Assembly (NCBI GenBank): GCA_963205445.1
Contig: CAUJJG010000094.1
Span: forward strand, 1-37,250
Source of the DNA: Pseudomonadota bacterium
GTDB lineage: Bacteria > Pseudomonadota > Gammaproteobacteria > Xanthomonadales > Xanthomonadaceae
DNA length: 37,250 bases
Direction of reading: 5' to 3'
Part shown: one piece after another, positions 31,976-37,250 of the stretch
Layout of the letters: the number at the start of each line of letters is the position of its first letter
Numbering within the stretch: position 1 is the first letter of the stretch
Position numbers and translations under genes: made by a program
The notes under the pieces: model-generated
What the model was told of the DNA's origin: nothing
The model's database searches: none
Seen by the model: the letters and a program-made list of their open reading frames with translations, nothing else

Positions 31976-32233
31976 GAGCGCATCGCAGGGGCGCGCTCGC
32001 CTCGTTGCCTGCGCGGCGCAAGGGCGTGATCGCGCAGGAGTCCGGCTGCCGTCCACCCTGCCGGGGATGCCCGCGCCGCCTTGTCCAGTCATCCACGACT
32101 GATGCGGCGGCCGCGCGCCATCCCTGGCGCGCTCGCGTTCAGCCCCGGCAAGGCGGACGGCTGGACGTATTGTGGCGGCCGGGAACGGCAACAGCCCGGC
32201 GTCTGGTCGATGGGAATGTGCTGCGGTCAGCCT
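31976..32233. other. 258-base gene-free stretch
   Basis: No coding evidence was found between the HAD hydrolase stop and the yajQ stop. GTAGGAGCGCATCGCAGG near 31973 recalls the degenerate GTAGGAGC-type palindromic repeats of Xanthomonads. A perfect hairpin is at 32113-32132. Neither has a T-run; they may act as 3' ends for the convergent genes. Confidence 0.4.
32113..32132. repeat. Perfect 8-bp hairpin GCGCGCCA-TCCC-TGGCGCGC
   Basis: Eight-base arms with a four-base loop between convergent genes. It is GC-rich with no T-run, so terminator function is uncertain. Confidence 0.45.
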
Positions 32234-32716
32234 TTAGTCGCGGAAATTGTCGAACTGCAGCGGCAGCTCGAACTCCTGCCCGCGCAGCAGCGCCATCGCC
32301 GCCTGCAGGTCGTCGCGCTTCTTGCCGGTGACGCGCAGCTTGTCGCCGTTGATCTGCGTTTCGACCTTGAGCTTGGCGTCCTTGATCGCGGCCTGGATCT
32401 TCTTCGCCAGCTCGCGCTCGATGCCCTGCTTGACCGTGATCTTCTGGCGCGCGCCGGCGAGATTGGTGTCGATGTCGCCAAATTCCAGGCAGCGCACGTC
32501 GATCTTCCGCGCGATCAGGCGCGCACGCAGGATGTCGGTCATCTGCTGCAGCTGGAAATCGCTGGGCGCGGACTGGGTGATGATGTTGTCCTCGCGCACG
32601 AACTTGGCATCCACGCCCTTGAAATCGAAGCGGGTGGTCAGCTCGCGGCTGGCTTGATCCACCGCATTGGTGAGCTCGTGGGTATCCACTTCGGAAATGA
32701 TGTCGAAAGAAGGCAT
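32234..32716 (-). CDS. yajQ: YajQ family cyclic-di-GMP-binding protein
   Basis: This 160-residue protein is a YajQ/DUF520 protein with two RNA-recognition-like folds. MPSFDIISEVDTHELTNAVDQASRELTTRFDFKG is the family start and GVDAKFVREDNIITQSAPSDFQLQQM, FGDIDTNLAGARQKITVKQGI and VETQINGDKLRVTGKKRDDLQAAMALLR follow. In Xanthomonas campestris a YajQ protein binds cyclic-di-GMP and works with a LysR-type regulator; that is knowledge of the family, not shown here. ATG 32716 is chosen over the track's 32986. It is divergent from the EamA gene with only 48 bases between starts. Confidence 0.95.
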   Translation of the reverse strand: MPSFDIISEVDTHELTNAVDQASRELTTRFDFKGVDAKFVREDNIITQSAPSDFQLQQMTDILRARLIARKIDVRCLEFGDIDTNLAGARQKITVKQGIERELAKKIQAAIKDAKLKVETQINGDKLRVTGKKRDDLQAAMALLRGQEFELPLQFDNFRD

Positions 32717-32764
32717 GGCGGATGGCACAGTGACGAAAATGCAAGCGTAACGCATGCTGTCCGG

Positions 32765-33649
32765 ATGCCCAATGCTTGTGCCAATCCGCGCCGCGCGGCC
32801 CTGCTGATGCTGGCCTCGGTGATGCTTTTCTCGCTGATGGATGCGGGTTTGAAAACGCTGTCTGCGCACTATCCCTCCTTTCAGGTGGCGGCCTTGCGCG
32901 GGATGGCGTCGCTGCCGTTGGTGCTGGTCTGGGCACTGGCCACGGCCGGGCCACGCGCGCTTGTACAGGTGCGCTGGTCCTTGCACCTGCTGCGTGGCGT
33001 GCTGGGCATCACGATGATGGCCAGTTTCGTGTACGCCCTGCGGTCGTTGCCACTCTCCACCGCCTATTCGATTTTCTTCGTGGCCCCGCTGCTGATCACC
33101 GCGCTGTCGGTGCCGATCCTGGGTGAGCGCGTCGGGCCGCGGCGCTGGGTCGCGATTGCCGTAGGTTTGCTGGGTGTGTTGGTGGTGCTGCGGCCGACGG
33201 GGGCGGGCATGCTGACCTTGGCCGGTGGCGCGGTGCTGTTGGCGGCGCTGGGCTATGCGGTCTCGGCGATCACGGTGCGGGTGCTGGCGCGTACCGATTC
33301 CACCCAGGCCATCACCTTCTGGCTATTGGCGCTGATGGCGCTGGGTGCTGGCGTGTTGGCGATGCCGGGATGGGTGTCGCTGCATGGCGAGCACGTCTGG
33401 ATCGTTGCCGCCATTGGCATTGCCGGGGCGCTGGGCCAATACACCATCACCGAGGCTTTCCGGGTTGGCGAAGCCTCGCTGATTGCGCCGCTGGAATACA
33501 CCGCGCTGGTCTGGGGCGTGGGGCTGGATCTGCTGCTCTGGAAAGTGCTTCCCGATGGTCTGACCTGGGCAGGGGCCGCCATCATCGTGGCCAGTGGTCT
33601 TTATCTGTTGCGGCGCGAGCGCGTGCATGCAGAGGCGGAGCACCCTTGA
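32765..33649 (+). CDS. EamA/RhaT family drug-metabolite transporter
   Basis: This 294-residue inner-membrane protein has about ten hydrophobic segments in two EamA repeats: residues about 10-135 (SVMLFSLMDAGLKTL, LRGVLGITMMASFVYALRSLPLSTAYSIFFVAPLLITALSVPILGERVG) and about 150-285 (LTFWLLALMALGAG-like, GALGQYTITEAFRVGEASLIAPLEYTALVWGV). The repeats end near glycine/glutamate turns typical of the family. Substrate is unknown; relatives export metabolites such as amino acids or purines. ATG 32765 is chosen over the track's 32081, which runs through sequence antisense to yajQ. The stop is 171 bases before the aceF start. Confidence 0.9.
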   Translation: MPNACANPRRAALLMLASVMLFSLMDAGLKTLSAHYPSFQVAALRGMASLPLVLVWALATAGPRALVQVRWSLHLLRGVLGITMMASFVYALRSLPLSTAYSIFFVAPLLITALSVPILGERVGPRRWVAIAVGLLGVLVVLRPTGAGMLTLAGGAVLLAALGYAVSAITVRVLARTDSTQAITFWLLALMALGAGVLAMPGWVSLHGEHVWIVAAIGIAGALGQYTITEAFRVGEASLIAPLEYTALVWGVGLDLLLWKVLPDGLTWAGAAIIVASGLYLLRRERVHAEAEHP

Positions 33650-33709
33650 TTTTGACGGGGGTAAAACTGGAGAAATTGGCTGTCAAACGGGGCTTTTTTG
33701 CGTCTTGAA

Positions 33710-33738
33710 TTGATGCATTAGTGAATAACCCGGATAAA
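33710..33738 (+). promoter_or_regulatory. Candidate promoter of the aceF-lpdA operon
   Basis: TTGATG (33710-33715) and GATAAA (33733-33738) are separated by 17 bases. Each matches four of six consensus bases, in an AT-rich patch unlike the surroundings. The start near 33745 would give a leader of about 75 bases. Confidence 0.45.
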
Positions 33739-33820
33739 ACAGGAAATATGCTGCGCTGCGATTTGTGCCGTCGTTGCGGATGTGCTCCCATAGGCTTTTC
33801 CAACAACGGGAGTCCCGGCC

Positions 33821-35182
33821 ATGGCCGAGCTGAAGGAAGCACGCGTCCCCGATATCGGCGGGCACGATGATGTGCCGGTGATCGAATTGCTGGTCAAGCC
33901 CGGCGATACCGTGGCCAAGGATCAGGGCTTGGTGACCTTGGAGTCGGACAAGGCGACGATGGAAGTGCCGGCACCGTTCTCCGGCGTCATCAGGGAGCTC
34001 AAAGTCAAGCTGGGCGATACCCTTTCCGAAGGTGCGCTGGTGGCGCTCATCGAGGTGATCGAAGCGGCCGCGCCAGCCCCGACGCCTGCGATGGCCCCGG
34101 TCCCCGCCCCCGTTGTGCCGAATCCGATGCCGGTCATTGATACCAGCGAAAGCGCAGCGCCGGTGCCGGCACGGGCGCCGGTGGCCGAGCCCGGCCAACC
34201 CGGCATCCCGCCGATGCGTTTCGAAGCCGATGCGGTACTGCCGGAAAAAGTGCCCTATGCCAGCCCGGCGGTGCGCCTGTTCGCTCGTGAGCTGGGCGTG
34301 GATTTGGCGCAGGTGAGCGGCAGCGAGCGCGGTGGCCGCATCAGCAAAGAAGACGTGCAGAAGTACGTCAAGGCGGCACTGGCCGGAGGCGCGGCCCCGG
34401 TGGCTGCCGCTACCGTTGCGGGCGGTGGTGGTGGCCTGAACCTGCTGCCATGGCCGAAGGTCGATTTTTCCAAGTTCGGGCCGGTGGAGAGCAAGCCGCT
34501 GTCGCGGATCCAGAAGATTTCCGGTGCCAATCTGGCGCGCAACTGGGCGATGATCCCGCACGTCACCCAGCACGACGAGGCCGATATCACCGCACTGGAA
34601 GAGCTGCGCGTGGCGATCAACGCCGAAAACGCCAAGGCGATCGCGGCAGGCAAGGCCGGCAAGCTGACCATGCTGGCCTTCCTGATCAAGGCCTGCGTGG
34701 CCGCGCTGCAGAAATTCCCGACCTTCAACGCCTCGCTCGACGGCGACAACCTGGTCCTCAAGCAGTATTTCCACATCGGCTTTGCCGCCGACACCCCGAA
34801 CGGGCTGGTGGTGCCGGTGCTGCGCGACGCCGACCAGAAGGGTGTGGCCCAGATCGCCAAGGAAATGGGCGAGCTGGCCGCGCTGGCGCGCGACGGCAAG
34901 CTGAAACCCGAGCAGATGCAGGGCGGCTGCTTCACCATCAGCTCGCTGGGCGGCATCGGCGGCACCAAGTTCACCCCGATCATCAACGCGCCGGAAGTGG
35001 CGATCCTCGGCGTGTCCAAGTCCGAGATCAAGCCGGTCTGGGACGGCAAAGCCTTCCAGCCCAAACTCATGCTGCCGCTGTCGCTGAGCTATGACCACCG
35101 CGTGATCGACGGCGCCGCCGCGGCCCGCTTCACCACCTATCTGGGACAACTGCTGGCCGACCTGCGTCGGGCCATGCTGTAA
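33821..35182 (+). CDS. aceF: Dihydrolipoamide acetyltransferase, pyruvate dehydrogenase E2
   Basis: This 453-residue core subunit transfers acetyl groups to CoA in the pyruvate dehydrogenase complex. It has one lipoyl domain (1-80; lipoylated Lys44 in ESDKATMEV), an Ala/Pro linker, a peripheral subunit-binding domain (about 145-180; ASPAVRLFARELGVDLAQVSGSERGGRISKEDV), and the catalytic domain (about 220-453) with His426 and Asp430 in SYDHRVIDGAA. E. coli AceF has three lipoyl domains; one here fits the Xanthomonad type. CGGGAG eight bases upstream sets ATG 33821. lpdA follows after 11 bases. The E1 gene is not nearby. Confidence 0.96.
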   Translation: MAELKEARVPDIGGHDDVPVIELLVKPGDTVAKDQGLVTLESDKATMEVPAPFSGVIRELKVKLGDTLSEGALVALIEVIEAAAPAPTPAMAPVPAPVVPNPMPVIDTSESAAPVPARAPVAEPGQPGIPPMRFEADAVLPEKVPYASPAVRLFARELGVDLAQVSGSERGGRISKEDVQKYVKAALAGGAAPVAAATVAGGGGGLNLLPWPKVDFSKFGPVESKPLSRIQKISGANLARNWAMIPHVTQHDEADITALEELRVAINAENAKAIAAGKAGKLTMLAFLIKACVAALQKFPTFNASLDGDNLVLKQYFHIGFAADTPNGLVVPVLRDADQKGVAQIAKEMGELAALARDGKLKPEQMQGGCFTISSLGGIGGTKFTPIINAPEVAILGVSKSEIKPVWDGKAFQPKLMLPLSLSYDHRVIDGAAAARFTTYLGQLLADLRRAML

Positions 35183-35193
35183 GGAGAAAGCGC

Positions 35194-36969
35194 ATGGCTG
35201 AGTTCGAATGCAAGGTGCCCGACATCGGCGGTCACGGCGGCGTGCCGATCATCGAGGTGCTGGCGGCGGTGGGCGACACCGTGACCAAGGATCAGGGGCT
35301 GGTGACGCTGGAGTCCGACAAGGCAACGATGGAAGTGCCCGCCGGTGCCGATGGCGTGCTCAAGGCGTTCAAGGTCAAGCTGGGCGATACCGTGTCGGAA
35401 GGCGCGGTGATCGCGGTGATCGAAGCGGCCGCTGCTGCTGAGACACCCGCACCTGCTGCCAAGGCGGCCCCGTCGGCGGTACCTGTGGCATCCGCGCCTG
35501 TGGCAGCGCCGCCCGCGCCGAAAGCTGCCGCCGGCAGCGGCCGCGCCGCCGATATCGAATGCGGCATGGTGGTGATCGGCGCCGGCCCCGGCGGCTATAC
35601 CGCCGCCTTCCGCAGTGCTGACCTCGGTCTCGATACCGTGCTGGTCGAGCGCTACGCCAGCCTCGGTGGGGTCTGCCTCAACGTCGGCTGCATCCCCTCC
35701 AAGGCGCTGCTGCACGCCGCCGACGTGATCGAGCAGGCGGCCCATGCCGATGCCTACGGCGTCGATTTCGGCAAGCCCAAGATCAACATCGACAAGCTGC
35801 GCGGCTACAAGGACAACGTGGTCGGCCAGCTGACCAAGGGCCTGGCCGGGATGGCCAAGCAGCGCAAGGTGCGCACCGTGCAGGGCGTGGCCAAGTTCGT
35901 CTCGCCCAATGAACTGGAAATCACCGGCAGCGATGGCAAGACCCAGCTGCTGCGCTTTGCCCAGTGCATCATCGCCGCCGGCAGCCAGCCGGTGAAGCTG
36001 CCGGCCTTCCCTTGGGACGACGCCCGCATCATGGATTCCACCGACGCGCTGGCGCTGGCCGAGGTGCCGAAGAAGCTGCTCGTCGTCGGCGGCGGCATCA
36101 TCGGGCTGGAGATGGCCACGGTCTACCGCGCGCTGGGCGCTGAAGTCACCGTGGTCGAGTTCATGCCGCAGCTGATCCCCGGCGCTGACGCCGATCTGGT
36201 CAAGCCGCTGGCCGACCGCCTGAAAAAGCAGGGCGTGGCGATCCACCTGAAGACCAAGGTGGTCGAGGCCAAGGCGCAAAAGAACGGCATCGCCTGCAGC
36301 TTCGAGGGCGAGTCCATCCCCGAGGGCAAGCTGTACGACCGCGTGCTGGTGGCGGTGGGGCGCAGCGCCAACGGCGGCAAGCTCGACGCCGAAAAGGCCG
36401 GCGTTACGGTGGGCGAGCGCGGGCTGATCCCGGTGGACGCGCAGATGCGCACCAATGTCCCGCACATCTTCGCCATCGGCGATCTGGTCGGCCAGCCGAT
36501 GCTGGCGCACAAGGCCACCCACGAGGCCAAGCTGGCGGCGGAAGTCGCGGCCGGGCACAAGAAGGAGTGGGTGGCGCGGGTGATTCCGTCGGTGGCCTAT
36601 ACCGATCCGGAAATCGCCTGGGTCGGCGTCAGCGAAACCGAGGCCAAAGCCAAGGGGCTCAAGGTTGGGGTCGGCAAGTTCCCGTGGGCCGCTTCCGGCC
36701 GTGCGATCGGCCTGGCCCGCACCGAGGGCTTCACCAAATTGATTTTCGATGAAGACAGCCACCGCGTGATCGGCGGCGGCATCGTCGGCGTCCACGCCGG
36801 CGAGCTGATCTCCGAGGTCGCGCTGGCGATCGAGATGGGCTGCGAAGTCCACGACATCGGCAGCACCATTCACCCGCACCCGACCCTGGGCGAATCGGTG
36901 GCGATGGCAGCCGAGGTGTTCGACGGCAGCATCACCGACCTGTACATCCCGAGAAAGAAGCCGGCCTGA
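35194..36969 (+). CDS. lpdA: Dihydrolipoamide dehydrogenase (E3) with N-terminal lipoyl domain
   Basis: This 591-residue E3 reoxidises dihydrolipoamide using FAD and NAD. It carries an extra lipoyl domain (1-80; Lys43 in ESDKATMEV), an Ala/Pro linker, then the usual E3: FAD-binding VVIGAGPGGYTAAFRSADLG, redox-active Cys161 and Cys166 in GGVCLNVGCIPSK, NAD-binding VVGGGIIGLEMATVYRALG, FAIGDLVGQPMLAHKA, and the dimer interface with His562 and Glu567 in HPHPTLGESV. AAGGAG upstream of ATG 35194 is strong. It is co-transcribed with aceF. The fused lipoyl domain explains its length of about 115 residues above standard Lpd. Its lipoyl core is identical in part to that of aceF. Confidence 0.97.
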   Translation: MAEFECKVPDIGGHGGVPIIEVLAAVGDTVTKDQGLVTLESDKATMEVPAGADGVLKAFKVKLGDTVSEGAVIAVIEAAAAAETPAPAAKAAPSAVPVASAPVAAPPAPKAAAGSGRAADIECGMVVIGAGPGGYTAAFRSADLGLDTVLVERYASLGGVCLNVGCIPSKALLHAADVIEQAAHADAYGVDFGKPKINIDKLRGYKDNVVGQLTKGLAGMAKQRKVRTVQGVAKFVSPNELEITGSDGKTQLLRFAQCIIAAGSQPVKLPAFPWDDARIMDSTDALALAEVPKKLLVVGGGIIGLEMATVYRALGAEVTVVEFMPQLIPGADADLVKPLADRLKKQGVAIHLKTKVVEAKAQKNGIACSFEGESIPEGKLYDRVLVAVGRSANGGKLDAEKAGVTVGERGLIPVDAQMRTNVPHIFAIGDLVGQPMLAHKATHEAKLAAEVAAGHKKEWVARVIPSVAYTDPEIAWVGVSETEAKAKGLKVGVGKFPWAASGRAIGLARTEGFTKLIFDEDSHRVIGGGIVGVHAGELISEVALAIEMGCEVHDIGSTIHPHPTLGESVAMAAEVFDGSITDLYIPRKKPA

Positions 36970-36979
36970 GCGCCGGCTT
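36958..36979 (+). repeat. Hairpin overlapping the lpdA stop
   Basis: AAGCCGGC and GCCGGCTT form an 8-bp stem with a 6-base loop containing the TGA stop. No T-run follows. It may stabilise the 3' end upstream of the terminator at 37005. Confidence 0.6.
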
Positions 36980-37004
36980 GATGGTCACCGTGGGGTGCCC
37001 TTCC

Positions 37005-37042
37005 CGCGCCACTCCGACACGATCGGGGTGGCGCGTGTGTTT
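37005..37042 (+). terminator. Terminator of the aceF-lpdA operon
   Basis: CGCGCCACTCC and GGGGTGGCGCG pair over 11 bp (one G-U) with a 9-base loop, followed by TGTGTTT. It ends at the stop codon of the convergent nitroreductase gene. Confidence 0.65.
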
Positions 37043-37250
37043 CAGGGCTGCAGATCGGAAAGCAAGGCGGCGGCATCCGGGCGCTCCCGCTCCGGAATTT
37101 CGATCGACACACGGCCGATGCCGATGGTCCCCACCAGCGCCTCATGGGCGGCCAAACCCAGCGTCTGCTCAAGGAAGGGGCGGTCGTACGTCAGCCAGCC
37201 CGTCAGCAGCTGGGCGCCAAACCCTTCGGCCTGGGCGGCCAGCATCAGCA
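37042..37250 (-). CDS. Nitroreductase family protein (partial, C-terminal end)
   Basis: The last 69 residues of a minus-strand gene are visible; the start lies beyond the right edge. LAAQAEGFGAQLLTGWLTYDRPFLEQTLGL and LVGTIGIGRVSIEIPERERPDAAALL match the C-terminal part of FMN-dependent nitroreductases of the YdjA/RutE type, where the Gly-Phe-Gly-Ala and Leu-Val-Gly segments are typical. Substrate cannot be judged. It converges on lpdA. Confidence 0.8.
   Translation of the reverse strand, partial: LMLAAQAEGFGAQLLTGWLTYDRPFLEQTLGLAAHEALVGTIGIGRVSIEIPERERPDAAALLSDLQP

Noticed and set aside
32081-32764. Long N-terminal extension of the EamA transporter frame
   Set aside because: It runs antisense to yajQ, a clear conserved gene, and has no membrane pattern.

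Overview
The window looks like the chromosome of a GC-rich gammaproteobacterium of the Xanthomonadaceae/Lysobacteraceae type (Xanthomonas, Lysobacter, Luteimonas, Thermomonas and relatives). This is inferred from the high GC content, the gap / pgk-pyk-class I aldolase gene neighbourhood, the E2-E3 gene pair in which the E3 carries its own lipoyl domain, and protein types common in that family: DUF2339/DUF3999, DUF3016, DUF3297, and TolB-like/TPR proteins with an N-terminal ELKRRKV-type membrane domain. I saw no transposase, integrase, tRNA, rRNA or CRISPR array, and composition looks even, so this reads as core chromosome. No gene-free stretch exceeds 300 bases. The longest are 31976-32233 (258 b) and 7729-7933 (205 b).

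Layout. 1-2.1 kb: end of an upstream gene, a TonB-domain lipoprotein, then on the minus strand an S1/P1 nuclease and an OmpW-type porin. 2.2-4.3 kb: gapA with a strong terminator, a group III truncated haemoglobin and a convergent small membrane protein. 4.4-7.7 kb: a membrane-bound diguanylate cyclase and a convergent TolB-like/TPR protein. 7.9-12.0 kb: a translationally coupled pair, giant membrane protein DUF2339 and secreted/anchored DUF3999. 12.1-16.5 kb: pgk, pyk, class I fructose-bisphosphate aldolase and a small tail-anchored protein. 16.6-21.6 kb: RND adaptor lipoprotein, RND permease and an overlapping TrmH-family RNA methyltransferase, meeting a serine hydrolase gene head-on. 23-27.1 kb: a tiny Arg-rich protein, then a minus-strand operon (LytS-like kinase, LytTR regulator, AcpH-like phosphodiesterase) divergent from a GAF-GGDEF protein. 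27.1-29.5 kb: DUF3016 lipoprotein, DUF3297 protein, a small membrane protein, and divergently an ECF sigma factor with a coupled membrane protein. 29.5-33.7 kb: RsmC, RsuA and a HAD phosphatase (nearly contiguous), YajQ, and an EamA transporter. 33.8-37.25 kb: pyruvate dehydrogenase E2 and E3, and a partial nitroreductase.

How the genes work together. gapA, pgk, pyk, aldolase, and E2/E3 cover lower glycolysis and the entry to acetyl-CoA; the E1 gene is not in the window. Three genes touch cyclic-di-GMP: two GGDEF proteins whose inhibitory I-site arginine is replaced, and a YajQ-type effector. RsmC, RsuA and the TrmH-family enzyme are RNA modification genes.

The most interesting regulatory signal is at 28442-28514, between the ECF sigma gene and the divergent small membrane gene. 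Two copies of TTGCAACC-N14-CGT(A/C)TC lie back to back on opposite strands. They look like a mirrored pair of ECF-type promoters, suggesting that the sigma factor drives itself and the membrane gene, and that the sigma mRNA is nearly leaderless.
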